From positions 9,708,120 through 9,772,119 of the forward strand of contig NC_037271.1 of the NCBI RefSeq assembly GCF_000002425.4: DNA of 64,000 nt, given 5' to 3'. The DNA comes from Physcomitrium patens (taxonomy: Eukaryota > Streptophyta > Bryopsida > Funariales > Funariaceae). Made by a program: the position numbers and the translations under genes. The notes beneath the pieces were generated by a model. It saw only the letters and a list, made by a program, of their open reading frames with translations, did no database searches and had not been told where the DNA came from. The stretch's first letter is position 1, and each line of letters opens with the position of its first letter. Shown in pieces: positions 48,083 through 61,300 of this stretch.

Positions 48083-51000
48083 CAGTAGATTTCTTCAGAG
48101 TGGAATCCACACTCCGAATCGGTCGACTCGGCGCGCACCCACCTTTGAAATGACGAAATATAGTGACGGGGATCGTAACAGATTATGAGGTCATTTTAGG
48201 TGTAGAAATCTATGTAGAGTTTGGGATGACCGTTAAAGCAGTGAGTCAAACTCAAAAGTCTGCCTTGTTTGTACGGGTCCTCCTATTAATACTTTGAGTC
48301 TTACACAAGTTAGTGGTGGAGGCTGCTGTGAATCTGGGACTCACTCTACGAACAGATGTCATATTGGAGTTTTAGTGCGACAGAAAGCATTACTTTCACC
48401 CTCATTTGGCAAAGGGTTACCAGATCTCGCAATTTGATATTCCCGTCGTTGAGAATAGCTAAATGCATATATCCTTTCTTGGGGAATTTGTCAGTGGCCA
48501 GTGCTGGTTAGGAATTACCTGGGTCCGTCTGGAAGTAACCATTGGCAAATTGACTCCCGCAGTTTATAACAGGCTTTTCGGATTCTTCTCGTCACGGGTA
48601 TGCTTGCTGAATGCTTTAACTCAAATCACTAAACCCTAATGCTAAAGAAAGGTTGTAGTAATTGGAAGGTTGGCCTTCTTTAGAGCTTGATATTCGTCTT
48701 TGCAGGTAGATTGGATTATAGCTGGTGTGTTTCTGCCGTAGGTGATCTCGGAGTCGGAGGTGCGAACTGGACTTGAGGCAGCTGAGTATGCGCAGAATGA
48801 CAGTTGATTGTATGACACTTGGGTGTCAGCAATAGTAACATCCAGGAGTTTTGCCAAATCTTATCCAGAAACAGGGATCAATGTGCTGCAATGTCAATAT
48901 TTCTATGCAACCGAGGGGTTGACCCCAATTTGGAACCGAGGTACTCTTGGTCAATTTGTGACATTAATTTAATTGTTTGGGATGGGACCAAGTTTCAGTA
49001 TAAATAGCAGGAATAAACCTCAGTGGTCGTTAGTACTGCAGCAATTCTACAAATCGAGTACTTGTAGGGAGTAAGTTATCAGCTCGAGAACTTGAAACTT
49101 CTTGTGTGACATTGTGTGCGTTAATAAAAGCTCTAAAAACCAGCCTCACGGATGTGCCTTGTAAACTGATAATTTCGCTGGACACAGGTTTTGCCAAGTT
49201 TTATCGAGAAGGAAGCTGTGCAAACGAAATAGTAGAATCAGAGAGTCTCGGCCAGGTAACCGTTCTTGTAGTATATTCTCTTGGCTTCACAATTGTTGCA
49301 GTTGTCACTGGCTCCTGGTATTCTTCAATACCCATTAGTGTATCAAGGATTGACTTTGCTTCCACTTAATCGGATGTAAACACTTGGTCTATCAGGTGAA
49401 TTGAATTTAGGACTTTTGAAATCTTGGTTAAGCGTTAGGTACAATGATTGGTTCTAATATTTTCAATTCAACTCCAAAATGTATTGAACTAAACAGTCAA
49501 CGTAAAGAAAGTAAAGTTCTATATTTGCACTACAGAAATTCAATTTTTTTAATTTATTAGCTTACTGGGGTTTGAGACAGACTCAGTGTCATGGAATTTC
49601 TCTTGGTAGTATTTTTTGTTTGATTTTTCTTATGGGTGTTGGTATGTGAAGGGACTTTCTGAAGATGAGCAGTTCATTCCTTTCCCAAGACGTTTCTGTC
49701 TAGCATGAGCTCCTTCAAATAGTTAATATCTTTCTGCGCTGCATTGTTGCATTCTACACATGCCAGGCAATGAAGGCATCGAGTGTAAGAGTGAACCCAG
49801 GTCTAATCAACAATTTCCTGCTGCCTAAGCTGAACGGCTAGTGCTTTTTCAGCATGTTCTCTTGTGATTTTGAATCAAGGACCATTTTGTAACTGGCAAC
49901 AGCAATGCACACCGCATTCTCTAAGCGAGCAGTGGATTTCTATTCAAGAGGTATGTTCCACCTGCATTACTCTTGGATATTTGACTCGGGCACTATTCAA
50001 AGGTTTTGCGACAGGTTGGTGGATATCAAGCAGCATGATTTGTAAGAATTTGCTCCAATTGACCTTCGAGAACCACGAGGACTTGAAATTGAAGTGAGTC
50101 CCAGCTCTACTCTGCAAAAACTTACCGGGTTTCTGCTCATTTCATCTATGAAGTCAAAATTTCCATATGTTGTGGCTATTTGACACCTTGGATCACGAAG
50201 CATTAACTACCAATGGGAGTAGGGTTTCCTTTCAAATCTGGAAGGTCATACGACATCAAGCACCAATATGAGAGCGCTCCTGTTCCTATTTGGAATATCC
50301 CTCAGATTGTTCCTGTGCTTCAACGTTAGCTCACCTCATTAAATTTTGAAGGATAGAAGCATATCAACGTATGTTCCAGAATTGAAGAGAGGGTCCACAT
50401 CCGATGGCAGTTGATGTTATACATTTCTGAATTCTGTATTATATTGGTTGATTCATAGTCAACCGGGTCTTGCTGAAATCATCCAGGTCTGTGGGAAGGT
50501 TCTACATCTATCATTTTCATGAATATGATATAGTCTTAATTTATTTTATAAAACCATAGCAGATTGTATTATCCGCATGATCGATTGGCAGTCTTTGACC
50601 TTTTCCACATCTTGTTACTTTCATAGTAGTCACACTTGAACTTTATGTACTTGTCCATGCAATGATGATTCAGTGGTTTTACGTGATTGATGTTAATAAA
50701 TTATTATTTTTGGAAGTCTATCAGCTTATCGCACTTGTGTATTGATACGACTAATTCTTTGTCCTAGTCGGGTTCTGCAGAGTGGACGATTATTCGGATA
50801 TGATTCCAAGCCTTCTAATCGCTTAATCATTTCAAGCAGTTGCTATACAGGGGTGAAGTCGCTTGTAGAACCCTAATCCACAAGAATCCTGTAGTGGTGC
50901 TAGCATGCACAGTATCAATTTGATTATTCTGCGCAGCTCAACCAGTTCGCCGCGAGAATAAAGCATCCTATGAGATCTATACAACTGGAATCGTGATAGA

Positions 51001-54000
51001 TGAGATACTCGGCATTCACCTCCTTTCTCCAAATTGACTATTCTCTTTCCACCTTTATCTGCTACTCAGTGTTAGACAGCTGATGGACAATTTTATGATA
51101 ATATCTGGACTAAGGCTGCCTCATGAGATTGCACCTCGCTCCACCACGAAAGCAGATGCAACCAATATCCTATGTGGGCGGTCTCTATGCACCTCCTCCT
51201 GATGGAAAATGTCTGAGCTTCTGACACATCGACCCGAACTAAAGAGTCTAATTCGCCTGTTAACCAAGCAGCGCCTTCGCCTTTTTGAAGAATTTGACAC
51301 ATTCTATGACCACGTCCTGTTGCCGACCATCTTACTGTTCACACTCAAGTGGAGAACTTGACCATATCTCGTCTCATTGGGCTTGCTTGTTTTCTTGCAG
51401 GGCTAGAAACGTCGAAAATGGGAAGAAAACTTCGCGTCCTCACGCTTATGTGTTGCTCAGCACGTTGTGGAGAGCGGAAACATTCTTTTGCGCCAAATCG
51501 CCCTTACTGGCTGAGCAATTGTGGAGATGAGTGCAGGAGACATAGGGTATGGATTTAAGCCTCTGAAAAGTCAGCATCTGAGTAGACGCAGGGTCAGGTC
51601 AGTCGCCCAAGCGGTCAGAAAGGCCGACATAAACCTTCTTAGATCACAGGCCATGCACTCACCCATACCTTGGCCCATTGTGAAGACCTGTCTTGCACCT
51701 ATTCCATTAACTGCTGGATTGTGTCAAAGTAGCTGAGAATGGGTCCAGCTCAGGGGGGCTCCGCAGCAGCAGCAGCAGCAGTAGGCAGCACACTACTGTC
51801 TGTTCAAGTGTTCAAACGCCTATACTCTTTAGTGTCGCTGAAAAGTTCAGTAAATGCTCCAGATAGCTGTAAACAATTTTGCCCTGTCTACTTTGTGTTG
51901 AACGCTAGCATGGTTTGTATGCCTCGTGTCCAATCAAGCCTTCTTCACATGTCATCTTCGCCACATCTATCCAGTAACCTCAAAAGCCATCTAGCTGCCA
52001 CCAAAATTCATGAAAAATATCATGCAAATAACCGTTTGCATTTGACCGTCACATCGGAGAAATTGGTGCACAAAATTTTGTGATCAATGTAAGCCTTATA
52101 GGCGTTTGAAACAAATCTCTATATCCCTTTGTTGCTGGACTATCAGATTTTTGCTCCATTTAAGACATTCTGTTATTGTCCATTTGTGTCCACTTCAACA
52201 CCCAGATTTCAAAAGAGCATTAGTTCTTCTAAATTCTCCTAGTAGAATTCCATGAGGATTCAATCAATCCAAGTTGAACTCGTATTCCCTCTTCGACTTC
52301 AACTATTCTGAATTCAATTAACTAGTCGGGAATCTGACAGAAATAAAGGGCGTGGATACTAACCTGCTACCCCCAGCACTGTGAAGGTGTGTCTTACGGT
52401 TCCCTCATGGAGTAGATTTCTTTTATTAAAGAATGTAGTGACAATCTGTCATTTTTTGCGTTTCTGCAGATCACACCACAATCAAGCCACAGCAAATTTT
52501 GCATTGGGTTTCAACAGAGTACAAAGATTGTGGGCCTTCCTCAGCAATAGTACGACATGATTGTAAGTTGTGTGTGTTTCTTCAGGAGCTTGGGGAACAT
52601 GGAGATGCACAAACGAGATCTGTTTTTCCTCTTGTACGCTAGACTTCTCCTTGTTATTAGTTGATATGGGTTTGAAGTTATTGAGCCACTATGACTGCAG
52701 TTAAGGAGCAAGTTCTCTTAGCTAAGCTCCATGCATATTCCCCTTGTGAGGTTTGCTTATGATTTTCAGAAAGTTTCAGACAGGTGGGATTGAATCTAAC
52801 AAATCACAATGAAGTCTTAGCTCTGAGTTTGGTTTCATGTCATTTGGAGACCCAAATTAAACCCATCAGAAGTTGATGATCAAGGGCTAGTACTTTGGGT
52901 ACTTCAATTAATGTACAACTATTTTATGACGTACACTAAGGAAGGTGGATTTAATGTTTCTCTCCCTTGCATGGGAAGTCATGTCATGAGAGCATTGGAA
53001 GTCCTTCTGTTGCAAACTAGAGGGGAATTATATTTGTCATGAAACAAAAAAGGAACATCATGTCCAGTACTGAGTGGGTTTAGGTGCTGGAAGGGAAGCC
53101 CCCAAAGCTGGTACAAAATCATCTGCACTTGAAGATCCAGCTAGAGTGTATTGCAATGATCAATTGAGTTTTTTGATTTTTTTTTTGATTTTTTTTTTTT
53201 TTTTTTTTTCCCCTCTGTGTTAGTTCCCTTTATCATGTAGCATTTGAGATGTTGGCATAGAAACCAGAAATTTGGGCACAAAATTTGCACAGTAAATCCC
53301 TCTTGTGATATGAGACCTTGTTGGTACTTGTTCCAAAGTAAGAACAAACATGGCTGGATGCTCATATTAGCAAAATGCTCAACAACATCATGCTGTGTGG
53401 AATGCAGATCTAAGTTAAGATTGGAGGTGGTTTTGAGTTCCTCTGACAAAATCAACAATCCCAATCCATGTTTTTATTTGATGAAACAAAACTGAAGTTT
53501 GAAGATCAATGCTTTGGGGCACACCCCAGCCATGTCAAAAAAATACTAGAAAACTAAAGTTAGTGTGGATATTCTTAATTGCTTGGTGTGTTGCAAATGC
53601 TAGGATAGATTTTTATCCTCAAAATCATGTTCAGCAACTTGGAAGATTTCAATATTACATACTTTGAGACTTATTAGTGATGTTGCACACCTACTTCAGC
53701 TCATCATTTCACATAGCAAGCTTGATGGATAATGTCCAATTACTAATTCTGAGCATGTCTCGTAGATTGTATACTTATATATATATATATATATATACAG
53801 AGAGGAACATAGAAAGGCAACACTGAACCAGGGACATTACAAGCATTGTCAGTGCACAAACAAAGTGAAATGGGGTAGAAGGCTGAGTACATGGCTGCTC
53901 TTGCCACATCATTTTGCTGGACACACACTGGCATTGCCCTTCCAATTCCTTGTCATGAATTCCACCTGGAGATCCACTGCAAGGACTCCTGCCCCATTGA

Positions 54001-54960
54001 TCTCATCTGACTGCCTTCCTTTCCCAGCTGGCATCTCATCACTCTGGTCATCCTCTGTCCCTTGTCAACAACAACTAAGATTAACAAACTAATAAATAAA
54101 TGAAGGCACGATTCACATTCTCACTCAGATACCCTAATCACCCTAATACAACCTTTGAAGTCAGAATGTTAAGACAAACAAGGATAAAAAAATAACTAAT
54201 AAACAATAAAATAGCAATATCAATGCAACTCGAAATGGCAACAATCTTTTTGCATGTGATTATGATGCCCTGGATGTGATGAATGAAGGATGTGTTTGAC
54301 ATGGCTAAGTGAGACACCTATCTGACACATGTCAGATTCCTTCAAAAGTAAATTTTTTCCAAAAAAAAAAGTTTTGAAGGGAAAACCATGGTTAATTAAA
54401 AATAACAAAAACACATAAAAATCTAAACCACTCAATGCTAACTAATCTGATTGGGACATGGTACCCTGCACCTTGTGTATTTTTCTTATAATTGCCAGAG
54501 AACCCCCAAATGATTAGGCTTTCAATTATAGCGGCGAAGCATTGTTTGAATTTCCAGCATGGGTGGATTCAAGAGGGGGGATGAATAGCTCAGACAAGGA
54601 AGAGCAAAGTTGAAGTTGGTTGAATGGGAGTGGGTTTCATAACAGTTTTTTCCAAAATGGGACGTGGTAAAAACCTGCCTCAGCTTTGCATGATATCCAT
54701 TTCTATCTACCTCCACTTTAGACCCATTCCAATCTCTATGTCTCCACTGTGAAGGGCCCCACAATCCATATTCATACCCTCTTGGTTGAGCCTCAATTGA
54801 CACATCACATGCATGCAAGTGAAGGAATGTTAGATCTGTCATCATGGTGTCTACCATTGTAAAGTTCCATGATCCCACAGGTTGGAGAGGACAAGCCATT
54901 AATCCCATACCCATTCAAACCCAATTTAATAACATGAACAACCCCCCCCCTTCATATATA

Positions 54961-54997
<37 letters not shown>

Positions 54998-55500
54998 TTA
55001 TCTTTAGATAGATGGCACAGTGCTTAGCCTGAATTTTAAAGAAGGAAACACTAACTGATTCAAATAAAGAAAAGAAAACCCCAACTGTTTATTAAAACTT
55101 GTAAGTGATACAAACTAATACAATTTCAGTTGTAAATCCTTATTAAATATTAAATTGACAATCTGAAATCTCTAAAATCCCAACCACTCAAATTCTGTTG
55201 TTGTTGTTGTTGGTAATATTATTGTTACACACACACACATTAGAAACCAAAGTCTTAGGTTTAAATCTGTGTGGAAGGATTTCATTTTGAACAAACCGAC
55301 TACTCATTAAATAAGGATGATTAAACAAGCACTTCTATTCCAAGGGGGAGTAAAAAAGCAAAGGGCTGAGGGGAGCAAAGCTGAGGGGAGAAGGGAGAAG
55401 AGGAATGAATAAGGAAAGGGGGAGAGAAAAGCATGAGGCCCGAAACCAGCTAAGCTTGGGCTTTGCACTGGTTGCATGATGTGTTCCTCACACAATGGAT
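48083..55500. other. Long gene-poor stretch with microsatellites
   Basis: No protein gene I can support. Items: possible core promoter at 48999; (GCA)n at about 51764-51782; a T-rich tract at about 53167-53210; (TA)n at about 53776-53800 and 54954-54994; (TTG)n at about 55197-55214; (AC)n at about 55226-55240. A 130-codon open frame at 54522-54914 (minus) and a 114-codon frame at 51739-52083 have no recognisable domain. Confidence 0.5.
48999..49076 (+). promoter_or_regulatory. Possible core promoter with nearby splice donor
   Basis: TATAAATA at 48999-49006 in a good context. About 65 bp downstream is a consensus 5' splice site GGGA|GTAAGTT (GT at 49071). This would fit the first exon of a transcript on the plus strand; I could not find a protein downstream, so it might be non-coding or a chance match. 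Confidence 0.3.
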
Positions 55501-55537
55501 ATCAGTGGTGGAAGAAGATCAGGGAAGAAGAAGAAGC

Positions 55538-55586
55538 GTACTCTCTCTTACTCTCTCTTACTCTCTCACTCCCTCTCCCTTCCCTT
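55538..55586 (+). promoter_or_regulatory. CT-rich (GAGA-type) tract upstream of HLS1-like gene
   Basis: Three repeats of 'ttactctctc' followed by 'actccctctcccttccc'. CT/GA tracts are common near plant transcription starts and can bind BBR/BPC proteins. It lies 1.3 kb before the ATG of the HLS1-like gene, in the range of a long 5' UTR or promoter. Confidence 0.4.
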
Positions 55587-56841
55587 GTCTTGCTTTCTCT
55601 TCTAATAGTGAAGTGAGATGAGTATGCTTGCGTCGTCTCGAAAGGGGGGCGCTGGGGGTATGCAGGAGGCAGGTTGGGTGGGATTCACAAGGTTGCTGCG
55701 ATATGAGGGGATAAGGATTCGATCCCCGGATCGCTCCACTCTCTGCGTGCCCTCCGTGACAAATCAGCGCCGGGTCAGGCCCAACCCAACACCCTTCTAA
55801 CGGGTTCAGCAGGCCTGTCGCGCCTCGGGAGCGGGTCGGACCCGACTCTTCCTGACCCTGGCCTGCCTTGCCTGCCTCAGCCGATCGGGGTGAGCCCCGG
55901 GTCCGGACCGTCTTCATCCCCTTCCCCTTCCCTTCCCCATCATGCTCTCATCAAGGCTGGCGGCGCCTAAGTGATGAATGATGCAAGCTAGGCCTCCTTC
56001 CAGACCATCCCCGTGTTAGCTGTCTGATGCTGCTGCTGCTACTGCTCAGGCCAGGCCCCCCTTCAACTCTATATTTCCCAACGAACTCGCCCCATTTCTC
56101 TCACCTTCAGGCGGCGCACTCGTCTTCCACCCTCCAGCTTTGGGTGCTTTTCATCTCTCGCCTTCACACACATCCCCCCCCCACACCACCTCCCTGTTTC
56201 CATGAAATTTGGACTACTCTCAGCCGAAGCGCACTCGCTGCTGTGAGATCCTCGCCATTCTTGGAGATCACCCTTTCCTTTGCACACCCTCTTCATATCG
56301 ATTGGAGCCGTTGTTTTGTCTCTTCGTGTAGACGTCCTTTTGTCCACTGTCGGAACTCGTTTCCCTGCGTTGCAATTCAGTTGGTGCGGTGGTGGTGGTG
56401 TTGCTGTTTTGGGACAGTGTATAGCCTTGCCTTTGGAAGTGTTAGTTTTTACAAAGCGTGGAGGGTGGAGGAATTTGAAGCGCATGGGGTTCTGCAGAGA
56501 GTGAGCGGAAGGTGTTAGTGGGATTTTTGAATGGTGTGTGGAGAGGTGGTCATGGTGCCGAGATTGGGGAGTTGGTAGAAGTGGTGGTTGTAGTCAGGAG
56601 GATGGTGTTGCATTGGGAATGATTTTGCAGGTGAAAACTGGATTCGGTCCAGTTAGAAGCTTCAGTTCTGAATGTTGATGTTTGTGAGGAAAGACACGAG
56701 GGATGGGCCCATTTCTGGTGACATTGTGACAGTCCCTCAGATCTGCTCCAGGAGAGTGAGAGCGATAGAGGTTATCTCTCTCGGATCAGCCAATTCAAGA
56801 ATATCGTTGTGATTTTCTTGTGTGCAAGAAGCGGAGTGGAA
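55587..56841 (+). other. Likely promoter/5' UTR of HLS1-like gene
   Basis: GC-richer than the rest of the window. A 163-codon open frame at 56027-56518 is low-complexity (Leu, Pro, His) and probably part of the leader, or a set of upstream ORFs. In-frame stops lie before the chosen ATG at 56842. Confidence 0.45.
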
Positions 56842-58321
56842 ATGGTCTCCCAAGTTACACCTGTGGATGATAGGTCCGAAGTTGTGATCATCATTCGCAA
56901 ATACAGCGATTTTACTGTGGAGCAGCTTGCTGCTTTCGACATGCGGATGGAAATTTGTCCAGCAGGGTCAGAATCGCTCGGCTTCGATTTACTTGGTGAT
57001 CCTCTATGCCGAGTTCGCCACCTTCCCTCGTTTCATATGCTGGTAACGAACCGCTTCAACTCTACGTACTGAAGAATTATTTGGCTTCCCTTTCAGTCCT
57101 GTAATAAACCTGGGCTCCGCTGTGGAGAGATAATCGCAGGATGCATGAGAAACATGAGTAACATTCTTGCTGCGACGTTTTGAACAGGTTGCCGAAATTG
57201 GAGGTGAAATCGTAGGGGTCATTAGAGGCAGCGTGAAGGATGTGGTGTGCAGCTCAGATAAAGCCTTGGTCCGCAATCCTCCTTATGAACGTGTTGGATA
57301 CCTCCTTGGTCTCCGAGTTTGCCCTCGTCACAGGTAAACCCAATCACAAGGGCCTTCATTTGACAGCTTAGAATCGCATCTTGATGACAGAACTTACTAT
57401 CGTGTCTGCATTGCCAGGCGAATGGGCATTGCGTTGAAGCTAGCACAAGCTATGGAGGAATGGTGCCAGGAACAGGGCGCCAAATACGTCTACATGGCTA
57501 CAACGAAAGACAATGAAGCATCCTTAAAGCTTTTTACAGAGCGTCTCAACTACAGCCACTTTCGCACTCCCGCTATCTTCGTCCAACCCGTGCATGTTCA
57601 TGAGCGCCGCATCTCATCGCGCATTCAATTGACAAAGATATCCTCTGATCATGCAGCAGCGCTCTACCGCGCAACAATGGGCACAGCCGAGTTCTTCCCT
57701 AAAGACATCGACGCTGTGTTGCGCAACAAGCTCTGCGAGGGCACTTGGATTGCCACTTTCAAGAAGGATCGCCTCGACCATGAGCTCAACAATTTAGCAT
57801 GCGAGAGCGGGAGAGGTGGGAGAATGGTTGATGGAGGTTGGGCCAAGGGTGCGCCATGGGCTGTCCTGAGCGTCTGGAGGAGTAACGATCTGTTCCGGTG
57901 CGAGTACAGAAACGCCTCATGGATGAAGAAAACAGGGGCGGCATTGTCTAGATTGGTGGATTTCTGCTTGCCCGGATGCCGAGTACCCTCCGTCCCTAAT
58001 TTTTTTGATCCTTTCGGCGTGCAATTCATGTTCGGTTTGCACTCGGAGGGCGACCGAGGGCCTGAGCTTCTACATTCTCTCTGCTGGCATGCACATAATT
58101 TGGCAAGGAAGAATGACTGTAAAGCGGTGATGTCCGAGGTTGCGCCCACCGATCCTGCATGGAGTAGCATTCCGCATTGGAAGAAACTCTCTTCCACTGA
58201 AGACATGTGGTGCATCAAGTTCGTCGGAGAGAGAGGCTCCTCAAAATCCCTGTTTGACGACTGCGACTGGTACCAAGCACCTCCAAAGCCCGTCCTTTTT
58301 GTAGATCCTCGAGAGGTGTAA
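56842..58321 (+). CDS. HLS1: HOOKLESS1-like GNAT N-acetyltransferase
   Basis: Three exons: 56842-57042, 57188-57333, 57418-58321; introns of 145 and 84 bp, GT/AG; 416 residues (Arabidopsis HLS1 is about 403). The first exon gives IIIRKYSDFTVEQ and FDLLGDPLCRVRHLPSFHMLV; exon 2 gives VAEIGGEIVGVIRG; the GNAT acetyl-CoA loop is in LGLRVCPRHRRMGIALKL (R-R-M-G-I-A, residues about 116-121), split by intron 2. The C-terminal half holds TEFFPKDIDAVLRNKL, WAVLSVW, PSVPNFFDPFGVQFMFG, CWHAHNLA and ends FVDPREV, all HLS1-type landmarks, in order. In Arabidopsis HLS1 acts in the nucleus in ethylene/auxin-dependent differential growth and has been linked to histone acetylation. The start was chosen as the first ATG in frame; a longer frame upstream opens only with GTG. 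Confidence 0.9.
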
Positions 58322-61300
58322 AAATCTTGCTTAATTCTTGAACCTTTCTGTAACATACCCAGCTTCTCTCCATCTGCACAGCGAGAGGCTTTTCATTTCT
58401 GACTTTGCTTGCCTCGGAACCGACGAATGTGAGATGGGTTCCACCTCAGAGGCCAGGTTTTGTCGACATCGGCTACACTTAAATGACGCCGCAATTTTTT
58501 CTGTAGGTGGATGTTCAATTGCATAAATCAATTGGCGTCCTGAGATGGTGATCCATAACAAATTTTGTTTCCGGTGGATGGTGCTTGCACGTATTAGGTC
58601 AGGTTAGCGTTTTTGAGTGTTTAGTTTAGCAACGCTGAACGTGCGAGCTCATACAGGGCAATGTCGCAAAGACCTTCCCAATCCAGGCGATTAATGAACG
58701 TCGTTTCCCTTTTGTCCATTACAAAGAGTCGAAAACCCTCCTGTCCGATACTCTTGCACACAGGTCTTCGAACTTAGCATGAACACCGCGCAGTTTTATG
58801 CTCCGTCCTGCCCATTTTGCCTTTGATGAAAAGACGGCGGACAGTTATAGTACCAGTCCGTAGACTCGTGGTGCAAACCTACCACCTACTCATCCACTGC
58901 AGTCGTAGTCCAATACTTCTGTGTAATGTATCACCAAGCCAAATTCAGTTCATTCCATCCAATCACAGTTGTATTAGACCTTGTCACCCGCTTCATCGGA
59001 ACCATGCGACCGATCCTGTCATCTACGGTATGGTACCAGTTTGTTAATAACAGTCTCGTCGACAACTTGCAAAAAATCTGTTATTGGATTAAGCCACCTT
59101 TTTCGAATTTTGCATCTTTATGGTTATTTCCATATTCATCACACCAGAAGGCATCATGCGCCATCCTTCATCTATTTAAACATCATTACAATGACCTCCC
59201 CCTCCTGCCCTTCCACATATAGTAGAGCTGCCATCAAAATGATAAGTATTAATAGCTTTGTGGATCTAGATCGTACTTTACCGGCTTCTCCGCAGTGCCT
59301 CGCCGTCATGGCGATCCGTGGGCGATCCCGATGGTCCGTTCTTGCTGTTTGTTGCAGCAAATGAGCTCTCAACAAGTGTCCCTTTGTCCTCCATTTGTAC
59401 TACACACAAGATGCCACTTTATGTTTTATTTTAAGGAAAGTTGCTGCAGGCGACGATCAAGAGTCCGGCAAGTCAGATATCATCTGCGGAGCAACATCTC
59501 ACTGGAGACTCGAAAGAAAAGCCAAAAATACCAGTAGACAATGTTGTGAGAGGAATAATAATAAAAAAAAACAAGTTCATTTTCTATAGATTTCAAACAT
59601 CCTTGTCGCAAAATCTAAACCTGGTGACAGAAGAATCGTAAGCGTAAATGCAACAATTTACAAATACGATGCAAACGATGCGCCCTAATCGCAGATACAA
59701 TGACTTATCTTCCATCAAACTGCTGTTCTCATCAAATTACAACATAGACCCTTTCATTTCTGGGAAACTTCAGATCTCCATCATGTGAAAAGCAAGAGCT
59801 GCAGACTAACACAAAGGCCACACTTATTTAATAGCCTGCTCTTCACGTTAGTAAGTGAAAAACAACCTGGCATAAATCTACAACAAAGGAGGGCCACAAA
59901 CATCCTCGGGAGGCTCCAGCAGTCCACAGGCACATTGTTGTCTCCTAGGTCATTTAGCCACATGAGGAGTTTGACACCCACTGGTGCCCTAAAGACAGCT
60001 TAAGTTTTTCAGCTTCCATGTTAAAATAAACAAGAAGGAAAACGAACTCTGCCAGCAATCCATCAAGTTTCTGGGTGTTCTATTTATATTTATATTTTTA
60101 AATATTTAACTCGGCACTGTCCCAGACAGAGGAGGCTGGGCTTTGCAGCAAGATCCCTTTAACCAGAGAACATATCTTTGATTGGTCCTGGCAACAGCAT
60201 CAAAGTCTATACAGTCAGGTTTCTGCATTGCAAATCTATCTCGTGTTTGTCTCACTGGATTCTCTTGCAAAGCCTTTGCTAACAGATGCTGCCATATATC
60301 CCACATCAGAACCAATTGATTTTTTTATTAGTTCTGGAAGTACTGTATTACAATACAAGCCATTTTTAAAATGCATTTTTTTATTGGTGGTGTCTGCTGG
60401 TGTTAGTGGGTGGTGGGTTGTGTACTAGATGCCAGGCTGGACTTTCTGTAGATTGGATTGTTGAGCTATTGTCAGATTACCATTGGAAAATTGGATCACA
60501 GGGACCTGCATTGATGTCGGTTTTCTAACATGCACAACCACATGCTCAATCATGCTATAACTTAATGTCAAATAACCAACTGGGTTCTTTTGTATTACAC
60601 TGTTCTATGTGTGTGTTGTCTTTTACTACAATGCAAGAATCCCTCACACTCTGTTCATTCAATTTGCTTACTTGAAGAAGGCTGTGTGAGTTGACTTTCT
60701 ACTATGAGTTCCACTGTAGTTGTCCTTTTGAAACATTCCTCTTTGGAATTGCATTTTGAGGTAGCACAACATTATTTAAGTTATGTAGGGATGTGTAAGT
60801 ACATGGTATAAAATAATATTGGAAGTTGGGACTCTTTGAAATTGTTCATCAGCTTTTCAAAATTACTTTTTTACTTTATTTTTATGTTTATGTTAGTTTT
60901 TTTGACCCAAATGTTTGAACTCTTTGGGAGAAGGATTTTAATATGATGTGTTGAATAACTTTTTTTTATTTTTTTTAAAGAAAACACCACATAAATGAAA
61001 AATCTAATTTTAATCATAGTTTCTTAAAGGCACATGCACCCACTACAACTAAATGGTGAGCATCAATATTGATGGGCAGCTTCAATATTGATCTTACATT
61101 AATCTTACAGAGGAATAATGAATTGTTTTGCCTTGTTTATTTTTAATTCTCTCTTACAGGTGGTAGAGGAAAGAAAAGAAATTATTGCAGAGCTTGATTT
61201 GTATATCTGTTTTAAAATTAATAATTTTTTTGTGTGGTATAAAGATAGGATTTTCCCATGCTTATTATCTGTTTGCAACACAAACCAAGGTGCTAAAATA

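Noticed and set aside
51745-51765. Resemblance to miR390 ('agctcagggggg')
   Set aside because: Only a partial match and no hairpin partner nearby.
51739-52083. 114-codon frame with poly-Ala from (GCA)n
   Set aside because: The Ala run comes from a trinucleotide repeat and the rest has no recognisable domain or splice continuation.
55675-55800. tRNA-like B box (GATCGAATCC on the minus strand)
   Set aside because: The B box lacks the first conserved bases (GGTTCGA), there is no A box at the right distance, and no cloverleaf could be drawn.
56027-56518. 163-codon frame before the HLS1-like gene
   Set aside because: Low-complexity Leu/Pro/His-rich, with overlapping frames of equal length on both strands; better read as GC-rich leader.
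57664-58356. 230-codon frame opposite the HLS1-like exon 3
   Set aside because: Antisense shadow of a well-supported coding exon.
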